NCBI GenBank assembly: GCA_037974665.1 | Contig: CM075782.1 | Location: 46,609,351 to 46,673,350, forward strand | From: Ehretia macrophylla | Lineage: Eukaryota > Streptophyta > Magnoliopsida > Boraginales > Ehretiaceae | Length of the DNA: 64,000 nt | Direction of reading: 5' to 3' | In this document: piece by piece, positions 44,346-55,058 of the stretch | How the letters are laid out: each line of letters starts with the position of its first letter | Numbering within the stretch: position 1 is the stretch's first letter | Translations under genes and position numbers: made by a program | Notes under the pieces: generated by a model | The model's database searches: none | What the model was told of the DNA's origin: nothing | The model's input: the letters and a program-made list of their open reading frames with translations, nothing else

Positions 44346-45530
44346 AATATAATATCAGGTCTTGAGGTAGTTAAATAGAGAAGACTTCCGATCATACCTC
44401 GATATTGTTTTTCATCAACCGATTTACCTTTTTCATCTTTGTCAAACTTGATTGACGTTCCCATAGGAGTGTTCATTTCTTTTTCAGTTTCAAGCCCGAA
44501 CTTCTTGATGAGTTCCTTAATGTACTTGGCTTGATTTATGAAGATCTCTTCCTTTGTTTGTTTTATTTGAAGTCTAAGGAAGAAATTTAATTCTCCCATC
44601 ATGCTCATTTCAAATTCTTTATGCATACATTCAGAAAAATACTTGTAAAGGGATTCGTTAGTAGTACCAAAGATAATATCATCAACATATATTTGAACAA
44701 GCAAGATATCTTTAGCTTTTTTTTTTACAAATAATGTAGAGTCTAATTTACCTCTAGAAAAACCGTTATCAAGTAGATAATTGCTTAATCTATCATACCA
44801 TGCCCTAGGTATTTGTTTAAGTCCATAAAGAGCTTTTTGAAGTTTGAACACATGACTTGATGAATTTGTATTTTCAAAACCGGGTGGTTGTTCAACATAC
44901 ACTTATTCTTGAAGATAACCATTTAAGAAAGCACTTTTGACATCCATTTGATAAAGTTTGAAATTCATAAAACATGCATATGCTAGCAACATTCGAATGG
45001 ATTCAAGTTGAGCTACCAGTGCAAAGGTTTCTTCATAGTCTATTTCTTCTTCTTGATTATACCCTTGAGCAACCAATCTAGCCTTATTTTTAGTTACATT
45101 ACCGGATTCATCTAGTTTGTTTCGAAAAACCCATTTTGTACCAATAATCGGGTAATTACTAGGTCTTTCAACTAAGGTCCAAACTTTATTTTTTTTCGAA
45201 TTGATTAAGCTATTCTTGCATAGCAATAATCCAATCATCATCCAATAATGCTTCTTTTATATTCTTAGGTTCAATTTGAGATATAAAAGCAACATGTTCA
45301 CAAAAAGTATTTAGATTGGAACGTGTTCTTACACCTTGTGATGGATCTCCAAGGATTTGATTATTTGGATGATTTTTTGACAAATTTCTAACATTTTGGA
45401 AGATCTTGATTTGTTGATATGATTTGATCATTTGATGTTGGTTGTTCTTCCTCAATTGGAGTATCAATTTGATTGCTTGTGGATGTATTTCCTTCTTCAC
45501 TTGTAGGAATAGGTTGACCTTGTTCTTCAA
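44285..45530 (-). pseudogene. Sirevirus reverse transcriptase, frameshifted and with a stop
   Basis: The minus-strand pieces read TKWVFRNKLDESGNVTKNKA, RLVAQGYNQEEEIDYEETFA, QMDVKSAFLNGYLQE (stop at 44903-44905), VYVEQPPGFEN, KALYGLKQIPRAWYDRLSN, then the catalytic IYVDDIIFG box (intact) and YRGMIGSLLYLTTSRPDI. The N-terminal part (45530-45210) lies in a different frame from 45241-44285, so a frameshift falls near 45220. All catalytic aspartates are present. Confidence 0.87.
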
Positions 45531-45821
45531 CTTATTGAATGCTTACATCATCATCTTCATCTTTTTTTGACATAAAGGGGTTAGTTTCGTAAAAATTAAT
45601 ATGCATAGATTCCTTAATTACCGAGGTTCTTTTATTGTAAACTCGGTATGCCTTGCTTCTAGAAGAATAACCAATAAAAATACCTTCGTCAGATTTTGAA
45701 TCAAACTTACCAAGAGATCTTTATTATTTAAGATAAAGCATTTACATCCAAAAACTTTAAAATGTGAAATATATGGAGTGTGTCCTTTCCATAGTTCATA
45801 TGGAGTTTTTTTGAAAGAATG

Positions 45822-46580
45822 TCAAATTAAAACTCTATTTAAAACATAGCAAGTCGTATTGATAGCTTCTCCCCAAAAGTATGTAGGCAAGTTGTTTTCT
45901 TTCAACATTGTTCTTGCCATTTCTTGTGGAGTTCCATTTTTCCTTTCAACAACCCCATTTTGTTGAGGAGTTCTAGGAGCCGAAAAGTTATGCTCTATGT
46001 CATTTTGTTCACACAATTCTACAAAAGATGCATTTATGAATTTCGTGCCTTGATCACTATGAATGCATAAAATGTAGTATCCTTTCTCATTTTGCACTCT
46101 TTTACAGAATTTTGCAAATTCATTAAATGCATCACTTTTGAGAGCAAGAAACATGACCCATGTGTATCTAGTATAATCATCAACAATAACAAAAACATAT
46201 CTAGATCCTCCTAGACTTATTACATCTATTGGTCCAAAAAGGTCCATATGAAGTTTTTGTAAAGCTTTTGATTTGGTCACATGGCTAATGGTTTTGAAAG
46301 ATGCTTTATGTTATTTTTGAAATTGACATGCATCACATAAATGATCTTTTTCAAACTTGTTCTTAGGAAGACCTCTTACAAGATCCTTTCGAGAAAGTTT
46401 ATCAAGTAGATCCATGCTAATGTGACATAATCTTCTATGCCATAACCAAGATCCTTCATTTGTTGTGATTAAACAGTTAACATTTTGGCATGATATACTT
46501 TTAAAGTCAATGATATATATATTTTCATGTTTATTTGCAATAAACAACACATTTTTCATTTTGTCAAAAACGGTGCACAT
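45822..46580 (-). pseudogene. Sirevirus integrase (GAG-pre-integrase zinc domain plus core)
   Basis: The zinc part reads WLWHRRLCHISMDLLDKLS and CDACQF (HHCC), then a stop at 46311. The core continues in the same frame with LHMDLFGPIDVISLGG (Asp), YVFVIVDDYTRYTW, CIHSDQGTKFINASF (Asp), FSAPRTPQQNGVVERKNGT (Glu) and MLKENNLPTYFWGEA. The DDE triad is intact. The C-terminal extension (45821-45530) contains a stop and shift but readable copia motifs. Confidence 0.87.
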
Positions 46581-46849
46581 GATGATTTGAATTCAACTAA
46601 ATAATCATTATCACATAGTTGACTTACACTTGGCAAACTATCTTGCAATCCTTTCACAAGTAGCACATCATGGATAGATATATTATTTTTATTTCCAATG
46701 CTACCTTTATCAATAATTTTACCTTTCTCATTATTTCCAAAGCTCACAAAACCTTTGTATTTTTTGATAGGCTCATAGAAAAGATATGGATCACCAGTCA
46801 TATGTCTTGAACATCTACTATCAATGACCCAATTTCTTTCATACTTCAT
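46556..46849 (-). pseudogene. Sirevirus protease with altered active site
   Basis: WVIDSRCSRHMTGDPYLF: the expected DSG is DSR (codon at plus 46814-46816; AGA where GGA is expected, a G-to-A change). The rest (VSFGNNEKGKIIDKGSIG, IHDVLLVKGLQDSLPSVSQL) is normal for copia protease. It lies in a different frame from gag and integrase. Confidence 0.82.
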
Positions 46850-46913
46850 CCTTAGGATAACCTATATACAAAAACAAAATTTAGGTCCCCAAGTTCTATT
46901 GGGTCCTAGATTG

Positions 46914-48575
46914 TTAGTATTGATTTTTAGCACATTTAATAATCCATTTTGGTTTGAGCCAAGAATGAATTTTAGAGTCTCTACCTACCATATTTCGAAA
47001 TTTACAATGTGATGTTATATGACCTTGTTTTTCACAATAGTTGCATGTCTTTTGAAATCTTTTTGATGTTGATGCTTCATTTGTAGAAGATGATGCTTTT
47101 ACAAAATAACTTTTGAGAGATTTTTGTTTTAAAGAAAGTTCATATCCTATTCCACTTTTATCAAAAGTCATTTTTTGTGAGCCAAGCATTTTATCAAGAT
47201 TTTCTTTTCCTTTTGTAAATCTTGCTAGGCTTCCATTTAATCCTTGATTTTCTTTTTTAAGTTTTTCAATTTTTGTTTGAAGATTATCATTTTCAAAATG
47301 AGTTTTAAGTGCTTTTTCATGAGCATAATTTTGATTTTTTTCAAGCAACTTATTTTCTTCTTTTAAAGCATTATTTTCTTTTTGAAGTTCATGTATCTTG
47401 ATAATCGTAATTTCAAAACTATCATGCATTTCTGAAAATTCATATTGTAACTCTTCAAAAGAACATTCATTATCAATTAAAGAACTAGAAGAGTAGTATT
47501 CGGAGTTAAAAGAAGAACATACCTCATCATCTTCTTTTGTCATAAGACAAACGATGTTTGTCACTTCTTTATTTTCGCTTTCTTCACCGGTTGATGCATC
47601 ATCATCAACGTATGTTACTTTCAAAGCTTTTCCTCCTTTGATTTTGATTGGTTTTGGACAATTTGCTTTTATGTGACCCGTCTTGTCACAGTTAAAACAT
47701 CTTTCTTCTTTTTTTGGTTTGTTTCTCCCTTTGTTCATAAACTTATTGTAAGGAGCTTTGCTTACTTTTTTGAATTTGAGAAATTTCTTAAAGTTCCTTG
47801 TGAGAAGAGTTATCTCATCATCATTTTCTTTGTTTTCTTCTTCTTCATCACTTGAGTAAGTCTTTGATGCAAGAAGTGCAAGTGACTTCTTGTTATTCCT
47901 TTTTTCTTCTTCTCGATCCTTCTTCTTCAACTCATGGCTCATAAGAGATCTCATAAGTTCACTAAGAGTGAGAGTTTTGAGATCTCTAGCTTTCTCAATA
48001 GCCGTTACTTTAGCTTCCCATGGCTCGGTTAAACTTCAGAGAACTTTTCCTACCAATTCTTCGTTAGAATACTCTTTTCCAAGAGATTTAAGAATATTAA
48101 CAATATCGGTAAATTTAGAAAACATTTTTTCAATATTATCATCAAATGACATTTTGAACATTTCATATTTATGAACAAGCATATTTATTCTAGTTTTTTT
48201 TAACTTGGTTAGTTCCTTCATATGTGACTTCTAGTTGATCCCAAATTTCTTTAGCACTTTTGCATCCATAAATTTTGTTAAACTCATTTGAATCTAAAGC
48301 AAGATATATCATGTTCATAGCTTTAAAGTTTCTTTCATACATTTTAAAATCATCATCATTAAAGTCTTTTTCCAGTTTAGGGACTGTGATACTTTATTCT
48401 CCTTCCTTCTTAGTTAGAGTAGGGTTAATTGGTCCATTTTTTTTTTTATCACATTCCATACTCTTATATCATTTGCTAGAATATAGATTCTCATCCTAGT
48501 TTTTCAAAAAGAATAGTTTGTTACATTAAACAATGGTGGTCTAGAGGAAGATTGTCCTTCAACTATGTTAGACAT
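46914..48575 (-). pseudogene. Sirevirus gag
   Basis: It starts MSNIVEGQSSSRPPLFN at 48575, 57 bp after the primer site. Early lesions are a TGA in the NYSFWK-like motif, a TAA near 48394 and an extra A in a run near 48193. The capsid part (KEIWDQLEVTYEGT, MFKMSFDDNIEKMFSKF) then runs in one frame to 46914, with a TGA at 48036-48038 that fits CGA to TGA. Two zinc knuckles are present: CFNCDKTGHIKANC (about 47697-47656) and CNYCEKQGHITSHC (about 47040-46999). A long coiled coil (ELQKENNALKEENKLLEKNQ and following) lies between them, as typical of Sirevirus gag. Confidence 0.85.
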
Positions 48576-48631
48576 TGATTAGCTTGCCATAGGGATCCTC
48601 TACTAGATGTTAAGCTATATATAGAGTACTA

Positions 48632-48644
48632 GCTCTTGATACCA
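48632..48644 (-). promoter_or_regulatory. Primer-binding site of the Sirevirus
   Basis: The minus strand reads TGGTATCAAGAGC, an iMet-type site with one inserted A, two bases inside the LTR end. Confidence 0.8.
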
Positions 48645-48646
48645 CT

Positions 48647-50306
48647 TGTTGGTCCTAGATAACCTAAGAGAAGGGGGGGGGGAGGGGAGGGGGGGGGGGG
48701 TTGAATTAGGTTGTTTGGCAAGATTACTAATTTTAAAAATCTAATGCGGAAATACTATTCAGAAAGAGATAATTATACTCTTGAAGTTCTTATAAGCAAT
48801 TTATCAAACACTTAGTGAGCATACAAATATATAACTAAACAACTAGAACTTCAAGAATTAATTTCTAAGTGGATAAATCAATAATTATCTTAACAATCAA
48901 TATGTGCAATATCTAATCGGAAGATAAATGACTTGAAAATAAAGAGCGAGGGTAAGAGAAATCAAACACGATGATTTTCAAGTGGTTTGCACTCCTGAAG
49001 GCCTAGTCCACCACCTAAGGTCTTCCCTTCACCAATCTCCACTAAGATGCTTCTTCAAATGTTGGTGAATCAAAAACCAATTACAATTACTCTTGAGTCC
49101 ACAAGAGTTACACGACCTCCTTCAAATGTAGGTGAAGCTCAACCTACTTATCTCTCTTCCTTTGAGTCTACAAAGGATTACAACACTTCTTCTTGCAATG
49201 ATTCTCTCAATCTATGTGCAATAGTGTAATACAATGATTGTGTGTAAATAAGAATAGCAACTCCTATTTGAGTTTGATATTACAATTGAATAACACTTTG
49301 AATGGTCAAAGATATGAAAGTGATAGCTCAAGATTTCTCGAAGAAAATGATATGAAAAACTCTTTGGATTAGCTTGGAAATCTGAAGATTAAGGCTTGGA
49401 AAGATGTTATGGATGGTGAGAGAGCATGGCTTAAAAAGAGAGAAAAGTTAGACACAAAACGGATAAAATACAAAAATTTTGGATTTTCCCGTTAAGCCAT
49501 CCGGTCGTTGAGCCCTTCATCCGGTTGACCAAATGGGGAAGGTAACGCCCGGACCAGAGCTCTCTGCTGGTTGTTGTGGTCTTCATCCAGTTGACTGGAT
49601 GAAGCTAGTAACGCCCGGATGCTCAAAATTCTGAAAAGTGACCTTTTTGAGCCCCAAAATAATTTGTTAAATAATAAAGCATTTTGGCACATCTGAAGGC
49701 ACTTATAAAAAAGTATTTCTAGCATTTTTAACATCTCAAAATATTTTCAAAAACTTCTTAAAAAGATATAGAACAATTTTTATGCCACAAGATTTTGAAA
49801 TCCAAAAAGTCTTGTTTTTCAAAAATGAGTTTGCAATGACCTTTTTAAAAATATATGTTCAAAGGATATTTTGCAAATAAAAAATCTTTTTGGAGAAATT
49901 ATGAGCTACACAAGCCATACTTAGGGAAACAACATTTTTTATGTCGGTACCCCTTATGTCGCCATATCTCCTTCCTTGTAACTCCCTTTTTATCGTCGAG
50001 TCTTTAACTTCATTTCTTCGGGTTTTCATAACTTGATTCATTATGAGAGATTTCATTTGAATGAGACAAGATATAAGAATACCTTTTTGGCTTTGATACA
50101 ATTTCTGATTTGGGTTTTGACTTTGATCCAATAGGTTGAAACTGGTCTTTGATCCTTTTGAATGACTTCATGTTGAAGTGGATTTGCTTGACAATCTTGT
50201 GCTGATGGATTGAATAACTTACCCAATATTCAAATAAGAATTCTAAATTAGAATTAAGATGTTTTGTTATTATCAAAATAAAGATTATAAGCTTTTCAGG
50301 CCAACA
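48647..50306 (-). repeat. 5' LTR of the Sirevirus (1660 bp)
   Basis: TGTTGGTCCTAG to TTCAGGCCAACA. A long G tract (about 48674-48700) sits near the inner end, and a palindromic module lies at 49582-49603 (ATCCAGTTGACTGGAT, compensating changes at both arms relative to the other LTR). Small deletions distinguish it from 40085-41760. Confidence 0.9.
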
Positions 50307-50391
50307 CGATTCATAAACAAAATATATAGAAATAGTTGTTACTGCATTTCACTCGTGCAGTGTCAGTTCAGTAACTGCATTTAACCCGCGT
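50307..50391 (-). repeat. Inverted copy of the noncoding element's LTR, second part
   Basis: Continues the LTR interrupted at 40084: CATAAACAAAATATATAGAA, then CTGCATTTAACCCG-type words, one of which is duplicated. It ends at 50391, where another LTR begins. Confidence 0.7.
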
Positions 50392-51905
50392 TGTAATACC
50401 CGAGCCCGGAATGTGAAATTTTCTTGTTTATTATTCTGAAAATTATGTTTTTCTTAAATTCTTTGGAATCTAATTGTTACCTCATTATTGTCGCAAAGTG
50501 CATTGCATTTCGAGAGCGATAGTTAGAGAGTGTTTTCTAGTCCTCAGCAAATAGTGAAAACTAGTATTTAGTGTTTAAATTTTAGTGTTTTAGTTGTTGT
50601 TGATTAGAAATATAATGGCATTAGTTATTTTAGCCTTAAAATGCCTAAAATAAGCTTATTTGACCAACTTAAGTTAGCTTTGACCAAGCCTTGACCATTT
50701 GACTTGAGTTGTCATCTTTTATTAAGCATAAAACCTTGCAAAAATAAAACACAAAGCTGAAAAAAAAGGGTGAGCAGGCCGAAACATTGAGGAGAGAAAA
50801 AAAAACATTTTCAACATTCAATCTTCATATCTTTGCGTGAGCTTGCACGGGGTTGTTTTTGAGGCATCCAGCGTGGTTTTCCTAGCATCTAGGAGCGTCT
50901 AAGGTGAGGAAAGCATGTTTATTTGCGCATTTGAAAGTTTGGAATATCAACTTTAATTTTTAGGTTTTATGCGTAGATCGTTAGTTTATCCGTTTTGATG
51001 CTTAAAGAATGTTCCTTGACAATTGTAGAACATGTATTTATAGTTTTTTAGTATTTTCTACGGTTAAATATAGTGATTGTAATTTAAAATGTGAATTGAA
51101 TAGTAAATTATGAATAGTAAACTCTCGTTTCGTAAAAGTTGCTTTGTTTTGCGTTCTGTTGATGTGAAAAGATGATAGATATGTTAGAATGCCTAAATGC
51201 ATGATTTGATTGGGTTGTGTAATGGAAAAACGGAGAAAAATGCCTTGGTACAAATTGGGGTCGTTTAGGTCGAGTTTAGCGTTTTCTCGTTTTGCGTGAA
51301 GGCATTGTCACGGGAGGCCATGAAAGCACTTTTGGTACGCTTATGGCGTTGGTTGGGTGTTTGGTTAGGGTAGTTGTAGTTCAAACGAGCAAAAGGAGAA
51401 ATCGGGGCTTTGCGTGAATTCTAGGATAAAGTAGGGTTTCGGGGTCTTTAAACGTGCCTTATGGTGACCTAGGAGGATTGGTGAAGTCGGTTTCCAAAAC
51501 TCGTGGCTCGTTTGAAAGTAGTAGCGTTTTGAAAATTGGGGTCGTTTTGTGATTTTGTTTGTTTTCCTAATATTATGCCTATAGAATGCTTAATATTGCT
51601 TGTTATGCTTGTTAGAGTTGATTCTGATTGAAATGTTTATCAACTGTTGCTATTGCATGCGAGAGTAACCTACTTTGTTATTCTCCCACGTGTGGCTTTA
51701 TTGCTCAATTGTTGCATTGTATATTGTATTGCATTCATAGAGTCAGGGGCGGTGTGATGGGCCTCTCTGGGTAGCCTCAAGTTGCCAGTGTTGGTTGTCC
51801 TAGCTCCGTGTCCTATTCCCTTTCTCGCTTGGGTTGCCTCCCAAGGAGATTTGGGTCATAGAATTGATGGATACTTCCTTTATTCTCTTTATAAAACAAA
51901 TAAAG
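50392..51905 (+). repeat. Chromovirus-like LTR fragment
   Basis: Begins TGTAATACCCGAGCCCGGAA. It contains an R/U5-like part (CTAAGGTGAGGAAAGCATG near 50897, GTGTCCTATTCCCTTTCTCGC near 51808) similar in style to the 2307-4769 LTR. It stops at the TA microsatellite. No internal region or partner is seen. It could instead form one 2.67 kb LTR with 51906-53057, because the far end reads GGGTATTACA. Confidence 0.5.
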
Positions 51906-51907
51906 TC

Positions 51908-51910
<3 letters not shown>

Positions 51911-51952
<42 letters not shown>
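51911..51952. repeat. (TA)n microsatellite
   Basis: About 21 uninterrupted TA units. A shorter TA run occupies the same place in the related X copy at about 38183-38202. Confidence 0.9.
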
Positions 51953-51955
<3 letters not shown>

Positions 51956-53057
51956 TCTCTGGTCAATCGACCAGAGACGAGACTTTTGCTGGTCACGTGT
52001 GTGACTTCAACAGAAGTCACGTAAATGACTTTAAAAGTCACAAGGTCACTTACACTGACTTTGAAAAGTCACTTACAATGACTTTAACAATATTTTTTAT
52101 TTATTCAAACATTTCAAAATGCTTCCATTTCTCTTTATAGATTAAAGAGTAACAAAATATTCGGACTTTTCATCAAATTGAGAAATAAAGATCTAGTAAT
52201 TTATTTTGAAATCAAACTCATTTATGGATATACAAAGATAAATGAAAATATCAATTACAAGTACAAAATCTAACAATGACACAATATCTAAAATTCGATC
52301 AATTTAATAGAAGAACAAAAATAATCTTATTTAACACTTTCATATGAACTTGATCACTAAATAACTAAATGTCAAGATTGATCCTTTAAGGGAAGACTGA
52401 TATTAAGAGATCTTACGGAATAAAATATCAAATCTAATTTTGGATTAAACATACATTAATCGAACAATATAGCACGATAGAGAACAAATCACGGATCTAT
52501 AATTTAGATGAGCATATGAAATATTTGGAGAAAGATAGATGAATTCCACTTATTCTTTGGTCCCAAAGCAAAAATTCTCAAATCATAATACTGCAAAATT
52601 TAGTCACAACTTCAATCTCCTAAACACATAAATCAAACTTTCTATTACCGAATAAGTCATCAATAATTAATTCTAGAAATTATCTCAAACCTTATGATAA
52701 ATTTTCTAGCCTATGAATTAAATCACTTACCTCACCTGATGAAATCTTTGATTTTGAGCCTTCATTGTTGTCTAAACTTCTCTACTTATTTGAGTGATGA
52801 ATCCAGAAGAAAAATGGCAGAAGCAAGGGAAAGAAAAAATGGTTCTAAGCTTATGCACGGCTTTGCAATAAATCTGATTCTTCTTCTTATTTTTTTTTTT
52901 TAAAAGGTGGTCTAAGTCATCATTGTCATGCTTTTCATCATTACCCGCACTCTACTTTATTCCCCACTTCACTTTACTTTTCCCCATTTCATGTTACTTT
53001 GTTTCCCCTTTTTCTTTTGCTTTTTTTTTTTTTCTCTTTTTTTGACTGGGTATTACA
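51953..53057 (-). repeat. X: chromovirus-like LTR start, inverted copy
   Basis: Reverse complement of 37217-38232 with the LTR start TGTAATACCC preserved at 53057. It contains the GTGACT/AGTCAC hairpin cluster (51988-52083) and CTCTGGTCAATCGACCAGAG (51957-51976). Small minus-orientation indels and a different A-rich stretch near 52880-52910 distinguish it. Confidence 0.7.
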
Positions 53058-53552
53058 GTGCACCTCTAGAAGGCAACGTGTTGTGAGAGTATTTTGCTGG
53101 GTTTACATTTTGAAGCATTCCTTCTAGGCTTGTCAGGGCCACATTAAATTATAGAAGTTCGAAAAGTTTAATGTTTAGGGTGTGCAAATGACTGGACTAG
53201 AAGTGCACCACTAGCTGATGCTTATGTACTAAATTAGCATCTCTTTTGCAGAATCGCTTTTGAATTGGAATGGACAAATATACTATATCATGTTTATGAG
53301 ACAAATATTCTTCGTAGTTCATCATCTTCTCGAGCTATTTCTCAACCTAATTTTTCTCTTATTCGTAGGATAGGAAATTGATTCGATAATAAAGAGTTAC
53401 GATCTCACAATTTTCAAGGTAATTTATATCCTAATTGTTAAGTCCAACATAAGTTTACAATTAGCTTAGTTCAATATTGTAAAATATCTCTTATCATATA
53501 GTTGGCGTATTTTCCAGTAGGTACAAGCCTTCTTCAAACTATTTGTAGATAA
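53058..53552. other. Unassigned stretch
   Basis: No gene or terminal repeat recognised. GTGCACC words at its start and near 53201 are the only internal repetition noticed. Confidence 0.4.
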
Positions 53553-54908
53553 TGTCACGCACCCGAAACTTCATAGTGATAAATTCAGGATGAGACTGCC
53601 GTGCGCTTAGAAAGACAAATTCTCCAAACCCGCAAGGCTCAAGTCTCTCGATAACACAAACTATAATTCATTAATAAATAAATAATCCAGAGCTTCTACA
53701 GTTTCAAAAATAAGTATTAAAACTTTAATTATAATAGAACTCTCCAAATAATAATAATTATTATTATCAACAAATTCACTCGAATCTTTAGCTCTGGTCA
53801 AGTAATTTCTAGCGTGGTAGACCCCGATCTAACTTTATTGTCTGCAAAGAAAAAATAAAATGAGTGAGCGGAACAATGCTCAATAAGTAGATTTACCTCG
53901 AAGAAAGCCAAAATTCAAAGATCAATAAAATAACCAAATAATCACGAAATAATATCAAGCACTACGGGACACTATAACAAGTCGTGGCTGCTTAATAGCA
54001 GCGTGATCACAAGTTCAGATTCACAATTCATAACAATCGATAACAGTAGTCGATAATAAGAGACGGCTAATTAACTCCTGCCGCATAGGATTCGATACAC
54101 AGCTTGTATAGTTTGTAGGACCTGAATCAAAAGCTCAGATTTGATTTATCAGAAGGATCAATACAGATAACTGAACAAGAATCAGGAACGAATGACAGAA
54201 TAACAAACTGAATGATATTTACAGAACAACAAATGGGGTAAATCAAAAGGAATGGTAAACTACTTATAGATAATAAATCCTTCAAAACGAAACATCAAAA
54301 TCAAATTCATAATATTTAACAAATATTTTTAATCTGCAAGGAATGTCTAAACATAACTGATAGGTTGTCAAACATATTATCTCCTACTTGGATCTCAATG
54401 AAATGAAACAATCTCATTCTGGTTCCTATTTTTGATTCTCGTATTGCTAAACTCCTTTCATATATAGTAATAGAGTTTTAATATAATAATAGTAGATAAA
54501 CATAATGATAGAATTTTTATAATAAAAAGTTTGTGTAACGAGGAGTTTTTTTTTTTTTTTTGGTCAAATAACGAGTAGTTGAAATGGAGAAAAATGTGCA
54601 ATTGCCAAAAGCAAATAAACTTTGGACCAATATTTGTTATTTTTTGTTATTTAAATAGATCTCATATGACTTTGTTGGCTCCTTTAATAGGATATCACGT
54701 GCCTAACTTGATTCAAAAGGTTAAAAAACAATATTTAATATAAGCAAAGAATTTGCAATTTAATATAACTATTAAAAGAGAATCAATATTAAAATCTTAA
54801 TTTTGTACAATAGCCTTATAGACCATGCTTTCTTATTTTGGATCATGGTCATGTTGGCGATGATTTTTTTTTCTTTTTTTTTTGCCATTAAAATTTGGGG
54901 TCGTTACA
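53553..54908 (-). repeat. Solo LTR of a gypsy element with target duplication
   Basis: 1356 bp, TGTCACGCACCC to GGGGTCGTTACA on the plus strand, flanked on both sides by GATAA (53548-53552 and 54909-54913). In element sense it starts TGTAACGACCCC. No internal sequence is present, so it is the product of LTR-LTR recombination. It includes a Trp-free, AT-rich interior without frames. Confidence 0.88.
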
Positions 54909-54913
54909 GATAA

Positions 54914-55058
54914 GCACACAGTTGTCCAGTATAATCTTTTGTAACTGAAATATGCTTCATCATGTGTATTTAAAGAATGAATGAGAAGATGAGAATTGTA
55001 CGAGGAAATCAATTCTTACATATCATTGAGCTGAGTTTTTTTTTTTTCACTCGACCCA
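54914..55058. other. Short unassigned stretch before the degenerate copia
   Basis: No LTR end or primer-binding site is recognisable before the copia gag. Confidence 0.4.

Larger units (their letters stand above)
40085..50306 (-). mobile_element. Sirevirus (Ty1/copia SIRE-Maximus lineage), full length, inactivated
   Basis: A 10.2 kb element with ends TGTTGG...CCAACA and near-identical target duplications CGACT (40080-40084) and CGATT (50307-50311). In element sense: 5' LTR 48647-50306, primer-binding site 48632-48644, gag, protease, integrase, RT, RNase H, an env-like third ORF, polypurine tract 41761-41772, and 3' LTR 40085-41760. The copia domain order (integrase before RT), a long gag with two zinc knuckles, and the extra ORF identify a Sirevirus. 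RT and integrase catalytic residues survive; several frameshifts and stops and a protease mutation disable it. Confidence 0.93.

Noticed and set aside
50392-53057. A single 2.67 kb solo LTR from TGTAATACCC to GGGTATTACA
   Set aside because: The ends fit, but the flanking 5-mers (CGCGT and GTGCA) do not match, and the right part is in reverse orientation relative to the left judged by its X relative. It is listed as two pieces, with this alternative noted.
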